Origin: Pegethrix bostrychoides GSE-TBD4-15B | Lineage (GTDB): Bacteria; Cyanobacteriota; Cyanobacteriia; Elainellales; Elainellaceae | Direction: 5' to 3' | Assembly (NCBI GenBank): GCA_019359155.1 | Contig: JAHHHV010000084.1 | Span: forward strand, 23,436 to 87,435 | DNA length: 64,000 nt | Part shown: in pieces, positions 26,002 through 34,104 of the stretch | Layout: each line of letters begins with the position of its first letter | Position numbering within the stretch: position 1 is the first letter of the stretch | Translations under genes and position numbers: made by a program | The notes under the pieces: generated by a model | The model's input: the letters and a program-made list of their open reading frames with translations, nothing else | Told to the model about the DNA's origin: nothing | Databases searched by the model: none

Positions 26002-28698
26002 ATGTCTAAATTTTTTCGGGGTCAATTTCGGGGTCAATTTCGAGGTCAGTCACTGGGGTCACATCTGCGAGCACATCTGGGGAGAGCCTCACGGTTCAGG
26101 CGTTGGGGGCTGTATTCGCTGTTGGGAGCTGCAATTAGCCTGCTCTGCTTGGCCACCCAAGCCCAGGCCAGTCAAACGCTGCTGCTGGAATATGACGATC
26201 TGAAAATGCAGATCCCGCTGGCGACCTTCGAGACTTTCGTGAGCGATACAGCCGCTGACCCAGCGCCCGATCCACCCGACAGCGCACCTAACCTACAGGG
26301 CAGAACAGCCGCGCTCCGGGAGTTTTTGCAGGAGACTCAGCTAGATCCGGCGGTGCTGAAACAATGGCTGACGGCGCAGATTCAGCTGCCGCTGGTGCAA
26401 AATATTGCGCCCGACTTTGTGCTGCTACAGCTCAACAAGCTCGTGGGCGATCCGCTGGGGCGAGAAACCAGCCTGTCAGCGCTCAGAACTGCCTTCACTC
26501 AGGCGACTAGCGACGGTTCCTTTTCGCTGCTGGAACTTATAGAAAACTACCCCGGCTCAGAGCGACGGCTGAATTTGAGCCGCCTACAGCAAGTCTATAC
26601 AGACGTGACGCTGCTGGTAACGCGGATTCAGCCTGTGTTGCAAGTGGCCGAAGCGCTGCTGCCAGAATTACTCTGTGACTGCAACGTCGCAGTGACTGCC
26701 CCCGACTCTGCTCAGGCCGTCGCCTATGCCCAAACTCGCACCGCCGTCAAATCGCTGCTGCCTAATCTGGCGGCAACAGACCTTGATCCTAAACCAGCTC
26801 TTGACCCGGCGCTCGACCCAGCGCTCGACCCGGTGCTGATTGCCCAACTCCCCAGCGACTCCCCCGCGCTGGCAGGTCAAAGTCTGGTGATCGAGTTTGG
26901 CCCCTTTGGTCGCTCCATCGCGCTTCAAGACCTGACTCGCTTTGCCGAAACCGGAGAGCTATCGAGAGGCTGGCGATTTTTCTTCAACGTTGGTGGCGTA
27001 GATCCAGCCGATGTCCGGGCGGCGCTGAACCAAGAGATTGCCGTCAGCCTGCAATTTTTAGACAGCACGCTGAACAATCTGCTGGGCGAATTTCTGCTCT
27101 ACCAGGTAGGGCAAGTCGTACATACCCCCTCCAATACTGCCAATATTCAAGCCCTGCGCGCCGCCAGCGTCCTGTCGGTTGTCAAAGATGGCCGTCTGTC
27201 GCTGCTGGAGATCATTCAGCGCTATCCAACTCGCCAGATGCATATCAACGGCCTGCGGCTGGCTCGGATTGGGAGCAACGCCAGCCGATTGCGGGCCCGA
27301 CTGGAGGGCGCAAGCCTTAGAGAAGGCGTGGCCGGAGCGGTGCAAACTACCGTGCTCGCCGTTGAAGACTGGCTGGTGCAGCTGCAAGCCTCAGCCGCCG
27401 TCAGTCGCTGCAACTGCGAAGCCGCCGCCCCGCCGATCACGGCTCCCACCATTTCGTCCGCCGAGATCGCGCAGTTTCTCCCCGCTAACTGGCAGCCCGT
27501 CGCCGCCCACCGCGAAGACTACGGCATTATCAAAGTCGTCTGGCTCCAGGGCACGCCTTACGATATGGGCTATCAGCATGGGCAATATCTGCACGATGAG
27601 ATTGCCTCATTGGGCAGCAAGGTCATCGGGGCGCTGCGGTTTGCAGGTCGCGGACTGGCGCTGGGGCAGCTGGCCGCCAATCGCTCGTATCCAGCCGTGG
27701 TCGAAGAATGTCGCGGGCTGGCGGATGCAACCCAGGATATTGGCATGACGCTGGATGCCTGTCTGGTGCTGGCCTACGGTGATGTCTATCAAGAAGTCTT
27801 TGCCAATACGCTGCCGGAAGTGCTGTTTTGGGATGGATGCAGTCAGTGGGTGGCCACGGGCGATGCCACGCGAGACGGACGGCTCTATCACGGCAGCACG
27901 CTGGATAACGATACCAAGCCCATCGACTACATTGTGAATAATCCGGTGGTGTTTGTCCGCCAGCCCAACGACGGTCTGCCCCATGTCTTTATTACCTATC
28001 CGGCAGTCGTCTGGCCGAACTGGGGCGTGAACGTTGCGGGGATAACGCTGGGGCTAGATACGCTGCACCCCAGCGGCCCGGAGGAGCTGTCGTTTCAGGG
28101 TGGCAGCATTGTCCAGACGATGGGGCAGATCCTAAAAACCGCCACCAGCTTCACTCAAGCCCGTCAGATTATGGAGACGCAGCCGCGCGTTCAGGCAGAT
28201 CTGGTGATGATCACAGACGGCAAATCAAAAGAGGCGGGCGCATTTGAACTCACAGGTCGCCATGAGGCGGTGCGGGAGCTGCCAGAAACGGGCGTGCTGT
28301 TCATGACCAATCACGCGGTTTCCGAGGAAATGTACAGCAGGCAGCGGCAGCCCGTTGATCAGTCCACCCTGCTGCGGTTTCAGCGGTTTTCGCAGCTGAT
28401 GGAGCCGCAGGGCGGCCAGACTTTCTACGGCAGGATTGATCCGGCAGTCATGGCGCAAATTGGCCGCGACCGGGTGAACCCGCAGACGCTAGAGGCTAGC
28501 CCTTTCGATCTCTTTGATGACGATGCCAGTCCCGGCGGCAATGGCTCGCTGCGCCAAGGCATTTACGACCCCGACAAGCTGCTGATCTGGGTGGCGGCAG
28601 GCAGTCCGCCCGTGCCCGAAAATCCGTTTGTCTGTTTCTCGCTAGGAGAGATGCTGAACTTCCCGAACGCTACGCCCTGCGAGTCGCCAGCGCTTTAG
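26002..28698 (+). CDS. Exported two-DUF1400 protein fused to a C45-type (Ntn) hydrolase
   Basis: An 898-residue protein. After a cationic N-terminus (RGQF repeats) and a signal-like segment (YSLLGAAISLLCLATQAQA, residues ~38-56) come two DUF1400 domains: QTLLLEYDDLKMQIPLATFE to ~225 and SLVIEFGPFGRSIALQDLT to ~470. Each ends in a Cys-x-Cys (CDC, CNC). Residues ~505-890 form an acyltransferase/peptidase-C45-like domain: WLQGTPYDMGYQHGQYL, candidate nucleophile Cys613 in WDGCSQW, then HGSTLDND and LFMTNHAV. C45 enzymes self-cleave before the Cys and act on amide bonds. DUF1400 is known mainly as the N-terminal part of cyanobacterial alpha/beta hydrolases. Processing and substrate are unknown. 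Confidence 0.82.
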   Translation: MSKFFRGQFRGQFRGQSLGSHLRAHLGRASRFRRWGLYSLLGAAISLLCLATQAQASQTLLLEYDDLKMQIPLATFETFVSDTAADPAPDPPDSAPNLQGRTAALREFLQETQLDPAVLKQWLTAQIQLPLVQNIAPDFVLLQLNKLVGDPLGRETSLSALRTAFTQATSDGSFSLLELIENYPGSERRLNLSRLQQVYTDVTLLVTRIQPVLQVAEALLPELLCDCNVAVTAPDSAQAVAYAQTRTAVKSLLPNLAATDLDPKPALDPALDPALDPVLIAQLPSDSPALAGQSLVIEFGPFGRSIALQDLTRFAETGELSRGWRFFFNVGGVDPADVRAALNQEIAVSLQFLDSTLNNLLGEFLLYQVGQVVHTPSNTANIQALRAASVLSVVKDGRLSLLEIIQRYPTRQMHINGLRLARIGSNASRLRARLEGASLREGVAGAVQTTVLAVEDWLVQLQASAAVSRCNCEAAAPPITAPTISSAEIAQFLPANWQPVAAHREDYGIIKVVWLQGTPYDMGYQHGQYLHDEIASLGSKVIGALRFAGRGLALGQLAANRSYPAVVEECRGLADATQDIGMTLDACLVLAYGDVYQEVFANTLPEVLFWDGCSQWVATGDATRDGRLYHGSTLDNDTKPIDYIVNNPVVFVRQPNDGLPHVFITYPAVVWPNWGVNVAGITLGLDTLHPSGPEELSFQGGSIVQTMGQILKTATSFTQARQIMETQPRVQADLVMITDGKSKEAGAFELTGRHEAVRELPETGVLFMTNHAVSEEMYSRQRQPVDQSTLLRFQRFSQLMEPQGGQTFYGRIDPAVMAQIGRDRVNPQTLEASPFDLFDDDASPGGNGSLRQGIYDPDKLLIWVAAGSPPVPENPFVCFSLGEMLNFPNATPCESPAL
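26017..26052. repeat. In-frame 12-bp tandem repeat, 3 copies, at the start of the C45 fusion gene
   Basis: The unit CGGGGTCAATTT is present twice exactly and once degenerate, coding RGQF-RGQF-RGQS immediately after MSKFF. It adds positive charge to the signal-peptide n-region. Confidence 0.9.
26795..26830. repeat. In-frame 12-bp tandem repeat, 3 copies, between the two DUF1400 domains
   Basis: The unit near CGGCGCTCGACC encodes ALDP repeats in the inter-domain linker. Confidence 0.85.
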
Positions 28699-28767
28699 CA
28701 ATTTGCATTCAGCTCTCACTGTCACCATCACTCTCGCCTTCGCTCTCGCCATCAAGCCCCTTTCGAA

Positions 28768-28797
28768 CTCAAGCCATCTCAAGCCATCTCAAGCCAT
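28768..28797. repeat. 10-bp tandem repeat, 3 copies, abutting the ATPase start codon
   Basis: CTCAAGCCAT occurs three times in a row; the third copy runs into the ATG at 28796. A 10-bp unit would shift any frame running through it, which argues that translation starts at 28796 and not at the TTG at 28703. Confidence 0.9.
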
Positions 28798-31327
28798 GGA
28801 CTCCACGTTAGAGCAACTCCCAGGACTCAGCGATCGCGAGGCGGCCAGCCGTCGAGCCGCAGGGCAGGGTAACAACCTCTCGATTCAGACCAGCCGCACC
28901 TACTGGGATATTTTGCGGGATAACCTATTTACCTTTATTAATGGGGTCTATTTTTTCCTGAGTCTGGTGCTGATTGGTCTAGGGCGAGCCAGCGATGTGA
29001 TCGTGCTGGCCTTTGTGATTTTGCTGAACGTAGTAATCAACGTAATTCAGGAGATCCGCGCCAAGCGAAAGCTCGACCGCATTGCCCTGGTGACGCGCCC
29101 CAAAGCGTGCCTGATCCGCTCAGGGCAGGAGCGCAACCTTGACCCCTCTGAAATCGTCGTCGGCGATCTGCTGGTGGTGCGTCCCGGTGATCAGATTGTG
29201 GTAGACGGTGCGGTTGCCAGAGGCGAAATTAAGGTGGACGAATCACTGCTGACTGGCGAGTCCGATCTGATTGCCAAGCAGCCGGGTAGCCCGCTTTATT
29301 CCGGCAGCTTCTGCGTCAGCGGCAGCGCCTGCTACACCGCCGAAAAAGTCGGAGCCGAGAGTCTGGCCAACAAAATGACGGCTGAGGCCCGCAAGTTTCG
29401 CAAGCTGCTCACCCCTCTCCAGCAGCGGATCAATCGTCTGATTCGGCTGCTGCTGGGCATTGCCATTCTGCTCGGCCTGATCACGGGGCTGCGGGTGCTG
29501 CTCGGCGTGACCTCTCTGACCGCAGGCATTCAAAATATTGCCGTGATTGTCGGGCTAGTTCCCAGCGGCCTTTATTTGATGATCACGCTGGCCTATGCGT
29601 TTGGAGCGGTGCGGATTGCCCAGCAGAGTGCGCTGGTGCAGCAGGCTAACGCTGTCGAGTCGCTCAGCAACGTCGATATCATCTGCCTGGACAAGACCGG
29701 AACGCTCACCGCCAACCGGATCAGCTTGCAGCAGCTTGAGCCGCTCGATCGCGATCGCGCCAGCCTGGAACGGCTGCTGGGAGACTATGCGGCCAGCGCC
29801 TCGGCCAGCAACCCCACCAATGCTGCCATTCTCGCCGCCTTCCCCAGCCCCAAACAGCCGCTCAAGCGCGAAATTCCGTTCAGCTCAGCCTACAAATGGA
29901 GCGCGATCAGCTTTGCTCAGTCTCCGGGCGTTTACGTTTTGGGTGCGCCCGAGATTTTGCTGCGAGCCATGTCGCTGGGCAACTCCCTGTCTGCTCAAAT
30001 CCAGGCGCAGATCCAAGCGCAAATTCAGGCCGGAGCTGACCAGGGGCTGCGCGTGCTGCTGTTTGCCTATAGCCCTGCCGAGCTAGAAGCGCCTCCTGAA
30101 TCAGCGGCTCCAGCCGCAGCTAATCCACTGCTGCCCACTGATCTCCAGCCGCTGGGCGTGCTGTTTTTTGGCGATGAGCTGCGCCGGGATGCCTATCAAA
30201 CGCTGGCGGCGTTTCGGGAGGCGGGGATTCAGGTGAAGGTGATCTCAGGCGATAATCCGGCTACGGTGGCCGCGCTAGCCAAGCAGGCCGGACTGAGCCA
30301 GGAGCTGATCGCGGTATCGGGACAGGCGCTAGAGCAGATGGATGAGGCGCTGTTTACCCAGACTGCCCTGAAGAGCACGGTATTTGGCCGGATCACGCCT
30401 GAGCAGAAAGCGCGGCTGGTCAAAAGCCTCCAGTCGCAGCAGCACTACGTGGCGATGATGGGGGATGGGGTGAATGACGTGCTCTCGCTGAAGCAGGCTA
30501 ACGTCGGGATTGCGATGGAGAGCGGCAGTCAGGCAACCAGGGGCGTAGCCGATATTGTCTTGCTGCAAGATGCCTTTGGGGCGCTGCCTAAGATTTTTCT
30601 GGAGGGTCAGCGGATTCGCAACGGCGCAACCGACATCAGCAAGCTGTTTGTAGTGCGGATTTTCTCGTTTATTTTGGTGATTGTGGCGGTGGGGATGATT
30701 TCGCTGTCGTTCCCGTTTGGGATCAAAACCAGCACCATTGTCACCTTTCTCACCGTCGGCCTGCCGCCTTTCTTTGTGACGCTCTGGGCGAAGCCTGGAA
30801 AGGCAGCTTCGGCTCAGGGCAATCCGTTTCTGCATTTTGTCATTCCCGCAACGCTGACGCTGGGACTGGCGAGCGTTCTGGTCTATCTCTATTTTTTGGC
30901 TGAGAATATTGGGCCTGTGCTGGCTTGGCTCAGCGGTCAGCTGCCGCTGAGTGAACTCGACGCGCAGATTAGCTTTGAAGATCTGGTGCGGGCGCAGTGG
31001 GTGGCCGAAACAGCGCTGATCACCATGCAGGTTTTGGGTGGGCTATGGCTGATTCTGTTTTTGAAGCCACCAAGTCCGGCCTGGGTAGGAGGCGAGCCGC
31101 TCACCCAAGACTGGCGCTATGCTGGCCTGACGGGTCTGGTGGTGCTGCTGTATCTGGGGATTTTACTGCTGCCGCCGCTGCGCCGCTTTTTTGAACTCTA
31201 CCCGCTGGATTTGGTGCACTATTTAGAGATTGGACTGGTCAGCCTAATTTGGGCATTGTCGCTGCGCTGGATTTGGAGAAAGAGCTGGCTGGATCGCTTT
31301 TCTGGTAGCCGGATTAGTCCGTTTTGA
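28796..31327 (+). CDS. Cation-transporting P-type ATPase (CtpE/Mg-Ca-type)
   Basis: An 843-residue ATP-driven cation pump from the ATG at 28796. All core motifs are present: the actuator TGES in DESLLTGESD, phosphorylation Asp299 in CLDKTGTLT, the hinge ISGDNPATVAALAKQAG and MMGDGVNDVLSLKQANVG. About ten membrane helices are visible, and there is no N-terminal metal-binding (HMA) domain, so heavy-metal export is unlikely. The closest general type is the CtpE-like HAD-IC ATPase, linked to Ca2+ in mycobacteria; the ion here is inference. In-frame QIQA repeats (29996-30031) sit in the nucleotide-binding domain. The C45 fusion gene ends 97 bp upstream. Confidence 0.9.
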   Translation: MDSTLEQLPGLSDREAASRRAAGQGNNLSIQTSRTYWDILRDNLFTFINGVYFFLSLVLIGLGRASDVIVLAFVILLNVVINVIQEIRAKRKLDRIALVTRPKACLIRSGQERNLDPSEIVVGDLLVVRPGDQIVVDGAVARGEIKVDESLLTGESDLIAKQPGSPLYSGSFCVSGSACYTAEKVGAESLANKMTAEARKFRKLLTPLQQRINRLIRLLLGIAILLGLITGLRVLLGVTSLTAGIQNIAVIVGLVPSGLYLMITLAYAFGAVRIAQQSALVQQANAVESLSNVDIICLDKTGTLTANRISLQQLEPLDRDRASLERLLGDYAASASASNPTNAAILAAFPSPKQPLKREIPFSSAYKWSAISFAQSPGVYVLGAPEILLRAMSLGNSLSAQIQAQIQAQIQAGADQGLRVLLFAYSPAELEAPPESAAPAAANPLLPTDLQPLGVLFFGDELRRDAYQTLAAFREAGIQVKVISGDNPATVAALAKQAGLSQELIAVSGQALEQMDEALFTQTALKSTVFGRITPEQKARLVKSLQSQQHYVAMMGDGVNDVLSLKQANVGIAMESGSQATRGVADIVLLQDAFGALPKIFLEGQRIRNGATDISKLFVVRIFSFILVIVAVGMISLSFPFGIKTSTIVTFLTVGLPPFFVTLWAKPGKAASAQGNPFLHFVIPATLTLGLASVLVYLYFLAENIGPVLAWLSGQLPLSELDAQISFEDLVRAQWVAETALITMQVLGGLWLILFLKPPSPAWVGGEPLTQDWRYAGLTGLVVLLYLGILLLPPLRRFFELYPLDLVHYLEIGLVSLIWALSLRWIWRKSWLDRFSGSRISPF
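29996..30031. repeat. In-frame 12-bp tandem repeat, 3 copies, in the P-type ATPase
   Basis: Three imperfect copies of CAAATCCAGGCG encode QIQA-QIQA-QIQA in the nucleotide-binding domain. Confidence 0.85.
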
Positions 31328-31389
31328 GGCTGGTGCCGCTCCCTGGCTCGGCTTTTATTAAAAAATTTTATTAATATGCTTTAATTTTT

Positions 31390-32343
31390 ATGCTTCAGTA
31401 TATTCGGTCTACTCTTCTGCCCTCAAAACCAGCTCAGCTTTTTGTCCAAGCTGGCCTGAAGTGGGATCAGGACAATTGCCCTGGAATGGCTGCCTCGCTA
31501 GCCTATTTCTCGCTGTTCTCGCTGTTTCCAATTCTGCTAGTTATTCTCAGCGTGGTTGGGGCGTTCATTGGCCCAGAGACAGAGGCGTTTCAGGCGATTT
31601 TGACGGCAATTGAGCGGTTTTTGCCGCCCGAAGTGCATGACTTAATCAAAGCCACCATTACCTCGCTCAACGAAAATAGCGTTGGGGCAGGCGTGATTGG
31701 CTTTGGTCTGCTGCTCTGGGCAGCCAGCGCTGTCTTCACCATTCTCAGAAGCTCTGTCAATAAGATTTGGCAGTCTCCCAGCCGCGTCTCAGAGGTGGGA
31801 TCGCTGCCCAGAATGCTGCTGTTCTTTCTAGCCAATCGGCTGTTTGCGTTCATGCTGGTGCTGGGAATTGCTTTACTGCTGCTGGCTTCGCTGATTTCCA
31901 GCATTGTGATCAAAACTATTTTGAAGCTGGTTGGCACTTTTCAAGAGACGTTTGCCTATATCCAGGTTGATGAACTGCAATTGTCTAGAGGACTGCAAGC
32001 CAGCTCGTCTTTCCTGATTCTGGCGATTGCTGCCTGCATTCTGTTTAAAATCCTGCCTGCGGTCTATGTCGGCTGGCGAGATGTCTGGCTGGGGGCGCTG
32101 CTGACGGCTTTCCTGCTCGTTGGCTTGCAGCAGCTCGTCAGCAACAGCGTTATCTCAATTGGCAGCCATTTTCTCTCCTATGGCGTGATTGGCAGCGTCA
32201 TGATTCTGATGCTCTGGATCTTTTTGACCTGTCAGATTTTTCTGTTCGGCTGTGTGCTCTCCTACGTCTATGCCCAGCTGTTTGGCAGTCGTCGGCATCA
32301 GAACCCCGCTGCCACAGCAGATTCCGATCGCCCTGTCGCCTAG
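31390..32343 (+). CDS. YihY/BrkB family membrane protein
   Basis: A 317-residue protein with six membrane segments. The family signature begins CPGMAASLAYFSLFSLFPIL at about residue 31 and continues with GFGLLLWAASAVFTILRSSV and the late AYxxxG-like region GSHFLSYGVIGSVMILMLW. Older annotations call this family ribonuclease BN, which is a misassignment; BrkB-like proteins are envelope proteins of uncertain transport function. The upstream gap (31328-31389) is AT-rich with a poly-A/T run. The C-terminal ~20 residues are polar and cytosolic. Confidence 0.88.
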   Translation: MLQYIRSTLLPSKPAQLFVQAGLKWDQDNCPGMAASLAYFSLFSLFPILLVILSVVGAFIGPETEAFQAILTAIERFLPPEVHDLIKATITSLNENSVGAGVIGFGLLLWAASAVFTILRSSVNKIWQSPSRVSEVGSLPRMLLFFLANRLFAFMLVLGIALLLLASLISSIVIKTILKLVGTFQETFAYIQVDELQLSRGLQASSSFLILAIAACILFKILPAVYVGWRDVWLGALLTAFLLVGLQQLVSNSVISIGSHFLSYGVIGSVMILMLWIFLTCQIFLFGCVLSYVYAQLFGSRRHQNPAATADSDRPVA

Positions 32344-32375
32344 ACGGCATCCGCTCCTGTGCTGTGCAAGCCACT

Positions 32376-32413
32376 CCTATTAGTTTCATATTTTCTTGAT
32401 CTACTCTAAGGGG
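32376..32413 (+). promoter_or_regulatory. Shared upstream motif, copy C
   Basis: CTATTAG then TTTCATAT (32384-32391), a 13-nt spacer and TCTAAGGGG (32405-32413), followed by TAAAT. It lies 138 bp upstream of the stand-alone receiver gene and is nearly the same as copy B. Confidence 0.65.
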
Positions 32414-32551
32414 TAAATCATTTGTTCCTGGAGGTCTATCCCGATTCGCAATCCGTTCGATTAGCGCGACCGTATTCGTCCAAGCTATCCTCCGTAGTTT
32501 TAGCTGCCTAATCTATGCTCTAGGCCGCTACTTCTCAACAGCAGGTTATCT

Positions 32552-32932
32552 ATGTCTAATAAGTCAATTCTGCTGATTGAGCCGGAAATCAGTCTGGCAG
32601 AGGTACTGCAAATCTGTCTGGGTGAGCTGACTGGCTGGAACGTTACGGTATCGGCCTCAATTCAAGCGAGTATCAACCTGTGTAAATCGCTCTGTCCAGA
32701 TGTAATTTTGCTAGATGCATCCACCTCAGAATCAGATGCGCTGCTGTTTATTGAGCAGCTTAAGCAACATTCTGCTGTTCGCTCTATCCCGATTTTGCTA
32801 ATTACGGCTAGAGCCGACTGGTTTACAGCACATCAGCTGAGTCAGATGGGGTTCGCTGGCGCAATCAAGCCCTTTACGCCCTCTGCCCTGCCAGCTCAGA
32901 TTTCTCACCTGCTGGGATGGAGTACGTCTTGA
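32552..32932 (+). CDS. Stand-alone receiver domain with a degenerate acidic pocket
   Basis: A 126-residue CheY-like protein. The phospho-acceptor Asp55 (ILLDASTSES) and the conserved Thr and Lys (LLITARAD; AIKPFTP) are present, but the N-terminal acidic pair usually written DD is replaced by LIEPEIS. The segment after Asp55 also lacks the usual MPxMDG. Mg2+ binding and phosphorylation may therefore be altered, though Glu at this position is tolerated in some receivers. It shares its length and LLGWS end with the receiver at 10986. No kinase is adjacent. Motif copy C lies upstream. Confidence 0.85.
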   Translation: MSNKSILLIEPEISLAEVLQICLGELTGWNVTVSASIQASINLCKSLCPDVILLDASTSESDALLFIEQLKQHSAVRSIPILLITARADWFTAHQLSQMGFAGAIKPFTPSALPAQISHLLGWSTS

Positions 32933-33011
32933 CGAGGCGACTTGATGGGGCAAATCTTGACAGGCTTGCCAGACAACTTTAGACTTACTGAGCAACTTCA
33001 GAAGGAATATC

Positions 33012-33482
33012 ATGATTAACTCTGCAAAATCTTCCACCTTGAACACTAGCGTGAATTCTAGGGTGAACTCCGCCTTTTCTACGAGAACTGCGTTGCGCTC
33101 TAGCAGCTTGGAGCAAGCCGCTCAGCCCCAGATTCAGTTTGGGACTCGCTCGCGCAGAGAAATTGGCACGTTTGACCGAGTCTTCACAACGTCCGGCAGC
33201 GTCAGACGTAGTTTTGACGATGTGTTCAGGTTTGATCTGACGCGGAGCAGACGGGTGAGAATCTATTTGGGTAACGAGTTCTCCAACCCCAACTCCAACA
33301 GCAGACGCATGACCCTGAGCCTGATCGATGACCGCACGCTACGCCGGGTTACGAGCACGACCGTCCGCCCAACTGACATTGGCGCAATTACCCGGTCGTT
33401 GAATCCTGGAACCTATCGGATCAGCATTTCGACTCAGAGCAATAGCAGAGGTCGCTATTTTATGGATATGGTCAGAGTATAG
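33012..33482 (+). CDS. Small PPC-like beta-domain protein, function unknown
   Basis: A 156-residue protein. After a Ser/Asn-rich N-terminus containing a duplicated NS-R/S-VNS unit, residues ~55-156 read like a bacterial pre-peptidase C-terminal (PPC) domain: SVRRSFDDVFRFDLTRSRRV, then LNPGTYRISISTQS and a final YFMDMVRV strand. PPC domains are usually appended to secreted enzymes; here the domain stands alone and no signal peptide is evident. It starts after GAAGGAAT, a good ribosome-binding site. The next secreted protein follows in 8 bp, so they are probably co-transcribed. Confidence 0.65.
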   Translation: MINSAKSSTLNTSVNSRVNSAFSTRTALRSSSLEQAAQPQIQFGTRSRREIGTFDRVFTTSGSVRRSFDDVFRFDLTRSRRVRIYLGNEFSNPNSNSRRMTLSLIDDRTLRRVTSTTVRPTDIGAITRSLNPGTYRISISTQSNSRGRYFMDMVRV

Positions 33483-33490
33483 GTGTAACA

Positions 33491-33928
33491 GTGAAAGATA
33501 TAATGAAAATCTCAGTGAAAGATTTAATGAAACGTTGCGTGAAACATCCAGTAACCTGTTTGCAGCTGGCTAAACCCCTCAGCGCAGCTGCGTTTCTAAG
33601 TCTAAGCCTGTTTATGTCTCTGGCTCCGGCTCAAGCCGCTCAGCAATTTACCTGTAATGGCCGGATGAAAAACGGCAGAACGTTCTCAGCAACCTTTCTA
33701 AATGGCCTCTTCACCCAGATTCGCTGGGAGCAGTCGGGACAGCCTCCCCAAGTTTCGCCGCTCAGCTTTTCCTCAACCAATTCGCTGGGGCAACCCATCT
33801 ACCGAGGTGCGTTTCAAGGTGCTACCGCCGTGACGCTGGTGGATCTCTCTAAGGGAAACGTGAGCAGCAGCTCAGAGGTGTCGGTGGGCGTAGAAGAATG
33901 GGGCTGGGCAAGGGGATACTGCAACTAG
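33491..33928 (+). CDS. Small secreted protein of unknown function
   Basis: A 145-residue protein with a signal peptide (PLSAAAFLSLSLFMSLAPAQA; cleavage probably after AQA near residue 50). The mature ~95 residues have a Cys at FTCNGRM and a terminal GYCN that could pair. The N-terminus contains a 24-bp tandem duplication (33491-33538) giving two VKD-x-MK units, so the true start could be any of several ATG/GTG codons there. The fold is unknown. An inverted repeat follows the stop. Confidence 0.65.
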   Translation: MKDIMKISVKDLMKRCVKHPVTCLQLAKPLSAAAFLSLSLFMSLAPAQAAQQFTCNGRMKNGRTFSATFLNGLFTQIRWEQSGQPPQVSPLSFSSTNSLGQPIYRGAFQGATAVTLVDLSKGNVSSSSEVSVGVEEWGWARGYCN

Positions 33929-33945
33929 AGGACAAATACAAGCAA

Positions 33946-33986
33946 AATAGATGCCGAACTGCCGCTCGCTCGGTTGGGCATCTATT
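33946..33986 (+). terminator. Hairpin after the small secreted protein
   Basis: AATAGATGCC (33946-33955) pairs exactly with GGCATCTATT (33977-33986), and the stem can extend inward by GAAC/GTT with one mismatch. No T-run follows, so it may be a transcript-end or stability hairpin rather than a strict intrinsic terminator. Confidence 0.5.
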
Positions 33987-34104
33987 CTGATTTTCGGGTT
34001 GATTTTCGGCTTGTTTTTGAGGTTGCTTTGGCCCTATCCGGCAGCGCTCAGTTTGGACTATACCTGGTAAAGTTGAGCCAGAGCGCAAAAACTATGCAAC
34101 TTTT

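Noticed and set aside
31390..32343. Ribonuclease BN
   Set aside because: BrkB/YihY membrane proteins were formerly mislabelled this way; the sequence is a polytopic membrane protein without nuclease motifs.
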